Of a stretch of 64,000 nucleotides of DNA, positions 54,047-64,000 are shown piece by piece. This stretch comes from Sepiola atlantica (Eukaryota > Mollusca > Cephalopoda > Sepiida > Sepiolidae). How positions within the stretch are numbered: position 1 is the first letter of the stretch; each line of letters opens with the position of its first letter. The stretch spans positions 103,685,500-103,749,499 of the forward strand of contig OY744519.1 of NCBI GenBank assembly GCA_963556195.1, in the 5' to 3' direction. The position numbers and the translations under genes are program-made. The notes under the pieces are model-generated. The model searched no databases, had not been told where the DNA came from, and saw only the letters and a list, made by a program, of their open reading frames with translations.

Positions 54047-54125
54047 ATTGTAGTGTCTCCTCTGATACTACACATCATCTGTTCTGTCCTCAGTCAGTGA
54101 AAGAGAAATCCTTCTCGACTGAGGT
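54047..54125 (+). mobile_element. U2 snRNA-derived SINE, copy 5 (fragment)
   Basis: CTAGGATCAAATTGTAGTGTCTCCTCTGATACTACACATCATCTGTTCTGTCCTCAGTCAGTGAAAGAGAAATCCTTCTCGACTGAGG. U2 head lacking its first bases, plus the start of the body. Cut at the right by a family C copy. Confidence 0.7.
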
Positions 54126-54141
54126 AATTTTTTTATATGAT

Positions 54142-54693
54142 ATCTATATATTTATAAAGTTAGACATGTTTATATATTTGTATGTGCAGAATTCACTCCT
54201 AAACTAATTAACTGATCATTTTGAATTTTGGAATACAGCTGCTAGGCGTAAAGGGGGTCCAAATGTGAGCTATATTTAGTTTAATTTAGTTTTATGCAAA
54301 GAAGGTAAAAAGGGGGTGGAAGTCCGTCGTGAAAATTCAGATACCTCCAATTTTTGTGAAATTTTAACAATAGACATCAATCAATAAATATTTCACAAAT
54401 TTCAGTTTCTTTGGAGTATTTTAAAGGGTTTTTAGGTGGCATGATATCAACACAACCTCCCATTTGAAAATGTAAATATATCAGATTTGCATTGAATTTA
54501 ATCCATCGTCATTAGACACCAATGAAGCAAGATTCCCTGAATTAAAATTTCTTAAAGCTCTTTAAGCTTAAGTCTTCATTTTCTAAAATCAAAATATATA
54601 ATGGATTTTGATCAAAATTAGAATAAAAGTGATACAAAACTGTTCCATTCAGGGAATTAATTCTACTCGACTGGGGATTGGGATTCTTTTAGT
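54142..54693 (+). mobile_element. Helitron-like family C, copy 3 (full length)
   Basis: Starts TCTATATATTTATAAAGTTAGACATG and runs through GGGGGTGGAAGTCCGTCG, CATTTGAAAATGTAAATATATCAG and AGACACCAATGAAGCAAGATTCC. The 3' hairpin is decayed (CTCGACTGGGGATTGGGATTC) and CTAG has become TTAG. Confidence 0.65.
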
Positions 54694-54743
54694 TATACAT
54701 ATTATAAAATACATAAAGCAAAAAATATCAATTAATGTGAAGG

Positions 54744-54824
54744 ATTGGGGGGGGGGGGTAATCATGCTTGAAAATGTGTAAATAATAATTATAATAATAG
54801 TAGTAGTAGTAGTAGTAGGAGGAG
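54744..54824. repeat. G-run and (TAG)n/(GTA)n microsatellites
   Basis: GGGGGGGGGG at about 54748-54757, then AATAATTATAATAATAGTAGTAGTAG. The Tyr-rich frame on the minus strand comes from it. Confidence 0.8.
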
Positions 54825-54974
54825 GATATTATTATAAATGATAAATAAAAAGGAAACACATTTTTTTTATTTAGTATTTTCAGAAATATTACCAAATATT
54901 CCAACTTAATTTTAAAAATAAATAAATACTCAAAGTAATAAAAACTAAAGACATTCAGGTGAGACAGACGTTGT

Positions 54975-55200
54975 ATGAGCAAAGTGTAGTATCAGTTCTA
55001 GTACTACACTTCACCAATTTTTTTCTCGGTCAGTGAAGAAGAAATCTTTCTAGACTGAGACAGCTTTTATTTTTTGTCCAAATCCAGAGTGACCCTTTTT
55101 GGAGTGAGCTGGATTTTACCCCCCCCCCCCTCCACATTAAAAACCGACATTATGTTTAACTCTGCTCTCGTGGAGAGGATATAAATAAGGACTCTTTTTT
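54975..55200 (+). mobile_element. U2 snRNA-derived SINE, copy 6 (short form)
   Basis: TATGAGCAAAGTGTAGTATCAGTTCTAGTACTACACTTC, then CTCGGTCAGTGAAGAAGAAATCTTTCTAGACTGAGACAGC, TTGTCCAAATCCAGAGTGACCC, GAGCTGGATTTTACCC and CTCGTGGAGAGGATATAAATAAGG. Same layout as copy 4; the first part of the head is lost. Confidence 0.75.
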
Positions 55201-55489
55201 TTTTTTCAAATTGACTACATACATAAGTGTTTGATTAGCATGCCTTTTCCACATCAGATGTAGGTGCACGTTGGCCACGGCGGTACCAAGTGAACCTCTC
55301 CACGAAATTCTATTAGCATTGAAAAAATTCACCTCGAACAGTCATAGTAAGAATTGAAGCAGCTCTTTACAGTTCGATGCCCTTCCTATCACCAACATGT
55401 TATCGGTCAGGAATCTGACACAACTTTTAAATGAGTAATCAGCCAAAGTTAACAGTCCTCACTCGACCGAGTCCGTTTTCAGGCACCTG
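55201..55489. other. Downstream sequence, nothing recognised
   Basis: Mixed composition, no gene or repeat partner seen. Confidence 0.3.
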
Positions 55490-55745
55490 AAACGTGGGTT
55501 TACTTTCGGCAGCCTCGTAACTCTCACTTCTCTTATTTTTTCCTTTAGTACTCACATTTCATGAGCGACGTTTCTGACAACGGGAAAAGAATTGCTGTTT
55601 TCTGGTTCAGAATCTATCCATCTAACACTAAACATTGGCTAGGTTTTGACCTTGAAGTAATAATTTTTTTAGCTCTTTACATCAAGTGGCTTCATGCCTT
55701 GTCTGGAGCGATTTCCATTAAAAAAACACCCAAGTTCGTTCTTTT
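55490..55745 (+). repeat. Interspersed repeat H, copy 3
   Basis: GTGGGTTTACTTTCGGCAGCC, AAGAATTGCTGTTTTCTGG, TATCCATCTAACACTAAACATTGGCTAG and TTCATGCCTTGTCTGGAGCG match 27845-28100. The two short frames here are not conserved as protein. Confidence 0.7.
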
Positions 55746-56544
55746 ACGACAGGCATCTGGTTCATTTCATGGAGACACCTCTGACTAGGACGAGTCTCAC
55801 ACGACTCTTTAGAATGAACTGCCAGTTGGTCGAGACTGTTTATTGGTATTCCATATACGGTGAGACTATGATAGAATGTGTTAATTTTTACCCCCATGCA
55901 ACAAAGATACTATAATGTTGGAACCATGAAGGAATTGTTTGATGGCGTCATGGTGCAATATATAGTCTCCCTTTTGAAGACAGTAAGCTTATACCCTAAA
56001 ATCTAATAATAGAAGCCAAATAAATCAAACCAAATCTTTTATTTTATCGACTGCAGACTTTATTTACAAAATATGCATATGCGAAAGAAATTAATCTACA
56101 AATGAGTTATATTATATACGAAATAGAATCTATTAAATATTTGAAAATATTAAGAACTTCAAATGCAAAAACCTTTTGTCAAAAAAATGGGGCATTACAT
56201 AACCCAAAATGGGTTGATATGCTGTAAAAGAAATCAATCTAATCTAATCTGCTTATTGGTTATTCACAGTGAACCAATCTAATCTGCCACCTGGTGGATG
56301 AGAGATGGTCGCTCTACATCGCTAAAAAATTTTTTTGAATAAGTTTTTTTTTCTAATAAAACAAAACATTTTATACATTTATATTTGTTTCTTACAAAAA
56401 ATAAATATGCAGTTTCAATTTGAAAAAGTTAATGCAATCAAGGCATGAATAAATATTTTTAAACAAAATTATTTTTTAAAAAGAGATATGATCTTTTTCA
56501 TTGACAAAAAGTATTAAGATAATTAAAAAAGAAAAAGGTAAAAG
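55746..56544. other. Downstream sequence, no gene
   Basis: AT-rich; near 56230-56290 there is a small duplication (CAATCTAATCTGC...CAATCTAATCTGCC). Nothing else recognised. Confidence 0.35.
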
Positions 56545-57110
56545 TGCAGAATAGTTAACAATCGAGAAATTGTATAAACAAAACAAAAAATAAATAAAAC
56601 AAATAAAGATAAAACAAATGACTCATACCAAACTCAGTAGAATTTAATTATCTACCGACCTGTATACTTTTAACATGCGGAAACTGTTTTTAAGTTGTCT
56701 TTTTTATTTTAAAATTTTATTTCATTCAAAACGGTCTTTGCGACACACATACGAAAAAAGATGACTACCTGTTGCTTAACTGTGGATGGGCTGCAAAAAA
56801 TAGTTTTCAAAATGACTTACCCCACCACTAACCCTAAGTTCGAGTAGCAATTCCCCCTGTAAGTCCTTTTTTTTTTTACTATTTTTTGCAGGCATGAACA
56901 CCCCCTCCCCTCCCCTTAACAGTTAAGTCACAGGAGGCCATCTTTTTTTTCATGTATCATAAAAACATTTTATAAAATTAAAACTTTAAAATAGTTTAAA
57001 CAAGTTAAAAGTATATAGGGCAGTAGATAATTAAATTCTACTGTGTTCGGTATAAGTTATTTGTTTGTTTGTTTTTTTTGGTTTGTTTTTACGATTTCTT
57101 GACTGTTTAT
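56545..57110. repeat. Large palindromic element P, copy 2
   Basis: Begins GCAGAATAGTTAACAATCGAGAAA and ends GATTTCTTGACTGTTTA. Arms carry TAGAATTTAATTATCTACCGACCTGTATAC and its decayed inverse. The centre has CCACCACTAACCCTAAGTTC, as in copy 1 (8545-9151), and a TTTTTACTATTTTTTGCAG inverse of CTGCAAAAAATAGT. Confidence 0.75.
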
Positions 57111-57219
57111 TATTTTTCACTTTTACCAGAGAAATAATAGAAGATTATTTTAACATAAATATAAATTTATCGACCAACAAAACTGAAAATGGAAAGTGTT
57201 GTTTATGTTTGTTTATTTA

Positions 57220-57370
57220 TCTAAATGAATAAATGTGAAAGTTGGGCCTAGTTTTCACTCTATCGCAAGTTAATTCAACTTTATGCAATAGACGCACCAT
57301 CTTGTTTTATATACTGCTTATGTATATACAATATCAGTCACAAGATTAACTAATTTGCATATTGGTTTTA
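57220..57370 (-). repeat. Repeat shared with 32935-33130 (inverse)
   Basis: See 32800-33130. Confidence 0.55.
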
Positions 57371-57989
57371 AAAAAGGACAAGAAATTTTTTAGCTTTTAA
57401 CTTTTTAAGATAGAAAATTACAACTATTTAGTTTTTGTTAGAAATAAGTATATATTTTTTGTAAGAATAAAAATTGGTTTGTTCTTTTAAGACTAAGTAA
57501 TTTTGAAAATGTGTGTTTATGTTTTGTTCATGTTTATAAAAGTATGGCCCATTTGACTGATGTTAGACACGATGTAATGTTAAATCCGTTCCGTTCAGCT
57601 GTCTGGATACATGGGGTGCCAAATTTGCATAATTCCCCCCTCCCCCCATACTTTTTGTCTTTCTTCAGTGGAATTCTTTTTTTTTTTTTTCCAATGGGAA
57701 AAATTCTTAAGAATAATTATTTTCAACTAATTTTTAAAAGAAAAGAAGAAAACCAAAAAAAGAGGAGAAAAAAACAAAAAGAATATTTAAAGACAATTGT
57801 TCATTTTTATGTTTTGTTTTGTTTGTATATTTAAAAGAAAGAAACAATACATCTGTAATTCAATTTTAATGGTTGGCAGTCTAAGATGTTTTTTGTTTGA
57901 TTTTCATGTGATGATGGTGATTTCCTATATTCTTACAAAATGGAAAAAGAAATTCAAATTTTAAACAATATTTTTAGAAGGCATTGTCA

Positions 57990-58430
57990 CAGCATTTCAT
58001 CTCATCCATTTTTTCCCCCTCTTCCTTTCTCCTTTTTTCTCCTCTTCCTTTCTCCTTTTTTCTCCTCTTCCTTTCTCCTTTGTTCTCTTACCTCCTCCTT
58101 TTTTCTCCTCTTACCTCCTTCTTTTTTCTCCTCTTACCATCTCCTTTTCTCTTCCCATTTTTTGCCTCTTACATTCTCTTTTTTCCTCCTCTTCTTACAT
58201 CTTCTTTTTCTCCCTCTTCCCTTCTCCTTTTCGTGCTTTTCCCTTTTCTCCCTCTTTCCTTCCCCCTTTCTCCCCTTCTCCCTTTCTCCCCTCTTCCCTT
58301 CTCCCTCTTCCCCCTCTCCCTTGTTTCTTCTCTTCCTTTCTCCCTTTTTTCTTCTCTTACCTTCTCCCTTTTTTCTCCTCTTCTCATCTCTCATTTCATT
58401 ATTTCTTTTCTTTCATTGTCTTAATCCTTA
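57990..58430. repeat. Long pyrimidine tract (CTTCC/TTCTCC)n
   Basis: About 440 bases almost free of A and G on the plus strand, with irregular units such as CTCCTTTTTTCTCCTCTTCC. Frames on both strands (Phe/Ser/Leu-rich on +, Arg/Glu/Lys-rich on -) are artefacts of composition. Confidence 0.9.
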
Positions 58431-58454
58431 AACTCTATGTACTCTTTCTTTTCC

Positions 58455-58455
<1 letters not shown>

Positions 58456-58537
<82 letters not shown>

Positions 58538-58538
58538 C
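58456..58538. repeat. (TTA)n microsatellite, about 27 units
   Basis: Uninterrupted ATT units, the longest trinucleotide run in the window. Confidence 0.95.
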
Positions 58539-59151
58539 CTGTTTTATTTCTTCTCATACTTCTCATTTCTCTCTCAACCATTTTATTTTTTAGATCATCT
58601 CAGAATTCAATTTAGTCACGTTTATAAGAAAATAAATAAAAACGGTGTTACTTCTCAAGAATTAGAAAAGGACATCTGTTAAAGAAAACAATTCAAAACC
58701 ACCCCCCAAAACATTAAATACAATTCTTTTATCAGCCATTGCTACACTGTTATGCATTATCATCCTGAAAACTGTGGTTTCCTTTCAGTTTACCCAATTC
58801 TCTAAAATCTTGTCTGTTTTTTCCTGTCTGATAGCGAATAGATATCTTATGAATATCTTTGGGAGATTTTACATTTACGCTGTCGAGCATAGATTAAGCA
58901 AATTCAAAATCTTTGCATTCTTTAATATATTCAAAAATACAAGAACTCACACAGCTCAGTAATACACTGTGATTTTTTTTCTATTCTTTCTCAGTTGTTA
59001 AGTATTTAATTAGTAAAAAAAGTGGGCAAAGATGCTGTATAGTTCACAGCCGAGAAATCAAAAACAAATAAAATTGTCACTGTGTTTGTTTGATATGCAG
59101 TGACCAAACAAGAGTCTGTATTCAGTATGTCATGCATGAAGCTGCTTTTAT
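58539..59151. other. Downstream sequence with a palindrome P scrap
   Basis: GATGCTGTATAGTTCACAGCCGAGAAATC at about 59031-59059 is an end fragment of element P. No gene. Confidence 0.45.
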
Positions 59152-59438
59152 GTTGATGCTATTGCACAGATAATATTACTAAACAAGCGATTATTTAGTC
59201 CACAGGGCTTGAAATAAGTAAAGAATAAAACAAAGTGAAAAATGAGACTTGTACAGGATTCAAACATTTGGTTTGTTAGTCAAGTGATCCATGTTAGGCG
59301 GTCTTTTTTCTACAGCACAGGTTCGAATCCTCTACAAATCTCATTTTTCACTTTGTGCTATTCTTTGCCTATTTTTAACCCCGCAAGCTAAATAATCGTT
59401 TGTTTAGTAATATTATCTGCACAAACAATAGCATCAAC
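59152..59438. repeat. Foldback element with tRNA-like arms
   Basis: GTTGATGCTATTG at the left and CAATAGCATCAAC at the right; inner AAAGTGAAAAATGAGA and TCTCATTTTTCACTTT. Near the centre the right arm has CACAGGTTCGAATCCTC, a good pol III B box, and the left arm has its decayed inverse AGGATTCAAACATTTG. Looks like two tRNA-derived units head to head. Confidence 0.7.
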
Positions 59439-59857
59439 AACAACAAAAAAAAACAGCTTAATACATAACATACTGTATACTGTTGGAAATAAGTTTCCAA
59501 TATTAAAAACATAAAAACGAGTCGATATGCAAAGACTTATGCCTTCAACTAGCTTATATATTCTTTTCTTTTGGTTAACTGTCTAAGAATTGGAAATGGT
59601 ATTATTTTTTAATAATTTTTTTTTTATCCAGCTAAGAAAATAAAGTTGAAACATATACAATTTATATACTATTGAGATGAATAAAAACGTACTAAGAAGA
59701 TGGGGGAGGCAAGAACAAAGATTAATGGACTTTTCCATTGCACTTATTTTAATTGTGCTAAAAATATTTGATTTTTTTGTTTAAATCAAATTGACTTTAG
59801 AACAATCGTCTATTTTTCAAGATAGAACAATTTTGAAAAATGTTGGATCAAATGAAT

Positions 59858-60397
59858 TTGAGGCACCCTAGAATAGGCAACGACCAAAAGAACACATTTT
59901 TCCTTTTTTTTTTTTACGTCAGGTTGAATTATGAACAAAACAATATAGTGTATGCACACGTTTGTAACTTAGCAGATTTTTTTTTTTTAAGAGAAAACCG
60001 GTTTTTATTTACAAAAGGTTTTACTAATAACCTAAAAATACATAGTTTTATTTATTTACAAACACATGTTGTAATACATACTAATTTTTAATGAAAAAAA
60101 AGGAATTTTATTTACAAAACGAAATTAAAATTTGATATGTCTCAAAAATAATTAAGAAAATGTTAATTTATTGTCGATAAATTTAATGTTTTACAAAAAT
60201 ATTGTTTTAAATATTTAAAAAAAAAAAAATTATTCGATTGTATTAAAAAGAAAGTTTTTTTTTTAAATATTAGTTTTTTGCATTATAAAAATCTTTAATT
60301 TATCGTAAGCGATAAAACCGAAAGTGAAAAGTAAAAAAACGGTGTTAAGACAAAATGTGTCATTTTGGTTGTTGCTCGTTCTGGGGTGCCTCAAACC
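59858..60397. repeat. Foldback-like pair of short inverted ends
   Basis: TTTGAGGCACCCTAGAATAGGCAACGACCAAAAGAACACATTTT at the left and TGTGTCATTTTGGTTGTTGCTCGTTCTGGGGTGCCTCAAAC at the right are inverted. The interior of about 450 bases is AT-rich without coding domain. Confidence 0.6.
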
Positions 60398-60647
60398 GTG
60401 GAAGAAACTACTGTGATATTGATACATTTGCTTGAATATAGTGCCACTTTTTTACCACTTCAAACTTCATACTCTATTGAATATAGTTCCTTTTTAGTGT
60501 TAGGTAAGTATCTGGTCACATAGAAAATGAAAGCTATACTACTCTTTTAAGTACAAGATCTATAAATATACAATCTTGAAATGTGATAGAGCTTTGCAAT
60601 TCTATATTTGAGAAGTTCTGCTGTATCCTGAATTAATTAGATACTTT

Positions 60648-60654
<7 letters not shown>

Positions 60655-60688
<34 letters not shown>

Positions 60689-61250
60689 TTATTTTGTTAA
60701 CTTTCTCCATTTCTTTTCCTTTGTCCCCTTTACTTTAGCTCTTTTTTATTTTTCTTACTCACCTACTTTCTCTCTCTTACTCACTCACTCTCTAGTTCTC
60801 CCCTCCCCCTTATCGTCATTCCTTCACTTGCCCCCCTCCCCTCTATCCCAAGTCCTTTTTCTCTTGCCATCTTTTCAGTCTTCTCTATTTCTCTAGTCCC
60901 ATCTTCTTCTCTCTCTAATCCTCTCCAATTCTCTTGTTCTCCCCCCGTTTTCACCCTCTTTCTTTCTTTTTTTATTTCTCTAGTCCTTTCACTCTCTTTC
61001 TTTCTAGCTCTTTTACTTTCTTTCTCTCTCTCTATTCCTTTCACTCATACCCTCTTTCCCTTCTTTTTTGTCTTTGTTTCTCTATCACCTTTTCTTTCTT
61101 TTTTATTCAATCTAATTTAATTTTTAATTACTCCCAACTTACTTTATTGTCATCAACCCCCTTCAATTTTTTAAAAATTTTCAGTCCTATATTCCCCCTC
61201 TTTTTGGTGCAATTTTTATACTTATAAATTTCCCACGCACATTTTTCCCC
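60655..61250. repeat. (CT)n run and pyrimidine-rich tract
   Basis: (CT)n at about 60651-60687, followed by a C/T-rich region to about 61250. Frames on both strands are composition artefacts. Confidence 0.8.
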
Positions 61251-61764
61251 TTTCTTCAATACACTTTCTAAGGAAATATGCATTCATTATTTAATTTTTC
61301 TTCCTAAAATAAAAGCGAGATTTTTTTTTTTTTGCTCCAATACATTTTTCTTTTCTTCTATTTGAACAATTTTACACATTTTTCTATTTCATGAAGAAGA
61401 AATTAAAAAAAGTCTCTCCGCTTTCTACGAGTTGATATTTTTTTATCTTTTTGTTTTTCTATTGTAATAATCAGAATAAAATCAAACTTGCCCAATTCTT
61501 CATGAAAATCTATGAGAAAAATGTATTTTTTGAAAGTTGTTCTGTGAAGATTATGTTTTTTATAAAATGCAGGTTTTTAAATATTCTATTGATCAAATTA
61601 AAGACATGATGTTTAAAAAAAAAAAACTTGCTGCTTCTGCACAATCAAATCGCCATGAAAAAAAATTACTCATTTTTTTTTTGTTGTGGTTACTCTAAAT
61701 ACTCATAGAATCTTTTTGAATTTTTATAACAAACAAGCGGTTTTTCTATTTTATTTTAATCTCT

Positions 61765-61850
61765 ATAGTAATATGCTATGGCATTTCATGTTCATACGTA
61801 CGTTATTACCTTTCACAGACTCCTTTATACTTTGTGCTAGCAAATGCTGG
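61765..61850 (+). mobile_element. Helitron-like family A, 5' scrap
   Basis: ATGCTATGGCATTTCATGTTCATACGTACGTTATTACCTTTCACA, then the match is lost. Confidence 0.5.
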
Positions 61851-62194
61851 TAAAGAAAGGGAGATAACTTATCTCAACTTATTTTTAGAATTTTTTTTTT
61901 TTTTCACCAATTTGAAATATTTTCCGTTTATTTTTTTTATCTCCCCTTATTTTTTAGATATTTTGTCAATTTATTTTAACAAATATTTTTTTCAACAATT
62001 AATTTTTAACTACAAAAAAAAAATTATTTGTTTTGAAATGGAAATGAAGGAAACATTTTTTTGTATGTACGTTATCATCTTTCACTCACATTTCTTAGAT
62101 CTTATAGCCTAAAAGTAGTTACCAGTCATACAAGAACACAAATGCCTCTCAAAAATATATTTATAAAAATACCTGTGCTTCTATATTTATATCT

Positions 62195-62731
62195 ATATAA
62201 TAAAATAGCATTTCATGTTCGTACTTACATTATTACCTTTCACACACATTTAAAAAAAATTAGATCATCTAATCAGCAAAGATAGCGATGGGTGATTAAT
62301 CTGATGTCGATAAGGTAAAACATTCCGACTTTACCCATTTTAAAATGAATTGTTTCAAAATCAAATTATGTCGCCCGTCGACTAAAACAGTACAATTTTA
62401 AATAAATACATTTCAAAAAGTGACATTCGTTTTATTGATTTGAAGAATACTTAGCTGACAATTATTTTTATGGTAGAGAATATTTATTGTTTAAAATAAA
62501 TTAGGTTGCTACAATTTTAAATAAAGAAAGAAAAAAGAGACATATTTGTTTTATTTATTGAAAGAATATTTAGCTTGAAATGACAATTATTTTTACGAAA
62601 GAAGGAAGAATCATTTTCTCTTCATAGTATTGATCCTGACAGACATTATTTCAAAAGGAATATTATTATTAATGGTAAATTATACGGATTTATGTAGAAA
62701 GCACTGTGGAATTTCAATGGGGTCTCCGCTA
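62195..62731 (+). mobile_element. Helitron-like family A, copy 5
   Basis: Starts near TCTATATAATAAAATAGCATTTCATGTTCG and ends TTTCAATGGGGTCTCCGCTAA before T. All internal landmarks present. It is followed after 15 bases by family E copy 2 in opposite orientation. Confidence 0.75.
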
Positions 62732-62746
62732 ATATTTATTATTAAA

Positions 62747-63354
62747 CTAGTGATCTTCACCCGGTGTTACCCGTGCGGAGATATATTGCTCATCGGAAAT
62801 AATTTCAAATATGGTCATGTTTACAATTTTTGTCTTGAAAGAAAAATTAAAAATAACATTTGCAATATAAGGTCAAGTAATAAAAAGAACTGTTAGCACG
62901 GTGGTGTTTTCTTCAAGAATAAAAAATAAACTCTTACTGACACTGCGTTTTTTACAGACAGGTGTGAAACAGCAAATGACTTTAATGAATAAAAATGAAT
63001 AAATTTTCATTTATTTTAAATCTTAAAGATACTAAATATAATTATGTTTAAACCTTTCTTTAAATACATTCTTCACTGAGATATTCTTTGTTTAATTTTA
63101 TTTTTGTTTTACAAAACAAAGAAAATCTATTTAAAAAAATGAATTTTGCTTCTTTACATTCTAATATATTTCAGTTATTTTATGGACTTAACTGATAATT
63201 GCTCCAGTGACCAGATGGGATCAAAGGAAAATTTCAATGGTGTCTTTAGATACTGAAAATAATTAACCCTTATTGAAACGTATTTGAATGTTCTATTAAC
63301 ATATCGATTTCTATAACACACAAACATTGACTCACAAACATATATATAGAAGAT
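62747..63354 (-). mobile_element. Helitron-like family E, copy 2
   Basis: CTAGTGATCTTCACCCGGTGTTACCCG is the 3' terminus (plus-strand left). The right end, read on the minus strand, is ATCTTCTATATATATG TTTGTGAG. Matches 12922-13580 throughout. Confidence 0.7.
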
Positions 63355-63506
63355 GATATTATTACAGGTTTCAACCATATTTTTTTGCCTGTGTTGTAGA
63401 CTACAGCAGCATGAAAAGAAAATGCTCACTATTTTTTCACATTTGATTGCTTTGTAAAGCTAATTTTCTGCCTTCTTTAATTTGAGAAATTATGTAATAT
63501 TGAAAA

Positions 63507-63540
63507 CTAGCTAACCCTACCCGGTACTGCCCGGGATTCA
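63507..63540 (-). mobile_element. Helitron-type 3' terminus of a further family
   Basis: CTAGCTAACCCTACCCGGTACTGCCCGGGATTC. On the minus strand this is a hairpin CCCGG-GCAGTA-CCGGG followed by CTAG. The rest of the element (to about 63700) has no partner here. Confidence 0.5.
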
Positions 63541-63878
63541 TTGGTTGCACATTTTTAAATTAAAGAGAACAGAAGAGATGGAAACAAATTCTCACTAATA
63601 ATTGAAATAGTATAAAGGAGATAAGTAATATTTAAAGCTGTAAAGATTTATCTCCCTTGATTCATTATATAAAATATTTCGCCATCGTAACAATCTTCTT
63701 AACCAGAATTTTTTTTTTTTTAATTGAAATCAAAGACATTTTGGTAATGTGAAAAAAACATGCTGGAAGGGGGGAAAAAACAAAATCGTTAGGCAAAATC
63801 AAATATCGATAAAAAAAAACTATACACATCAGGCAGCGAGTAACCTGGGATAAAGAAATAGAAACACTTGCTTCCAGA

Positions 63879-64000
63879 TTTCTTCCCAGCTACTAAAATA
63901 GCATTTGTGATGCCATATCATAATATTTTGAGAATATAACATTCTCGAAATATTATGATATTATGGCATCACACATGCTATTTTAGTAGCTGGGAAGAAA
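63879..64000. repeat. Near-perfect palindrome running off the window edge
   Basis: Arms 63879-63936 and 63941-64000: TTTCTTCCCAGCTACTAAAATAGCAT and its exact inverse, with few mismatches and a loop of about 4 bases. The arms may extend beyond the window. Confidence 0.85.

Noticed and set aside
57940..58431. 163-codon plus-strand frame and overlapping frames on both strands
   Set aside because: Encoded by a pyrimidine tract; Ser/Phe/Leu on one strand and Arg/Lys/Glu on the other are composition effects.

Overview
This is nuclear DNA of an animal, AT-rich and packed with repeats. One host gene is recognisable: the 3' half of a SHC-family adaptor gene on the + strand. Seven exons (16364-16411, 26256-26400, 30721-30844, 33246-33398, 40486-40652, 42412-42543, 53521-53649) join in frame across GT/AG introns and encode about 298 C-terminal residues: the end of the PTB region, a proline-rich CH1 linker with a YYN tyrosine motif and a DPFDM adaptin-type motif, and a complete C-terminal SH2 domain ending at a stop. 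Exons for the N-terminal PTB domain were not found and presumably lie upstream. The SHC gene shows the host is bilaterian. Long introns, many TA and ATT microsatellites, a Penelope-like element, a LINE, and 5S- and U2-derived repeats fit a lophotrochozoan, perhaps a cephalopod such as an octopus. That species guess is inference.

Nearly everything else is transposon-derived. (1) At least five interspersed families (A-E here) have Helitron-type ends: a 5' TC followed by TATA-rich DNA and often a GTGTGT stretch, and a 3' end in CTAG before T, with a short GC hairpin upstream in several. Two family B copies sit exactly head to tail at 5838/5839. (2) Six copies plus a tail scrap of a SINE-like family begin with a sequence that matches the 5' part of U2 snRNA. 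(3) Two copies of a 5S-rRNA-derived element occur on opposite strands. (4) The last SHC intron (42544-53520) holds a 4.2-kb non-LTR retrotransposon with decayed endonuclease and RT (44268-48495) and a decayed Penelope-like element with RT and a GIY-YIG-like C-terminus (50455-52710), both in sense with the host gene. (5) Many large foldback elements occur (about 0.28-1.95 kb, 8.5-9.15, 18.4-19.2, 28.7-29.1, 32.3-32.7, 36.4-37.5, 56.5-57.1, 59.15-59.44, 63.88-64.0 kb). (6) LINE 3' remnants of at least four types are scattered through the introns.

Layout: 0-16.36 kb is repeat-filled sequence upstream of the first exon seen; 16.4-53.65 kb is the SHC gene; 53.65-64 kb is 3' UTR or downstream sequence with U2-derived SINEs, Helitron-like copies, pyrimidine tracts and foldbacks. 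A composite block of about 2 kb (LINE tail, element G, family C, family D) occurs twice in opposite orientation, at 22.3-24.3 and 48.7-50.4 kb. No complete second host gene, functional tRNA gene, CRISPR array or bacterial-type operon was seen. All repeat boundaries were set by eye.
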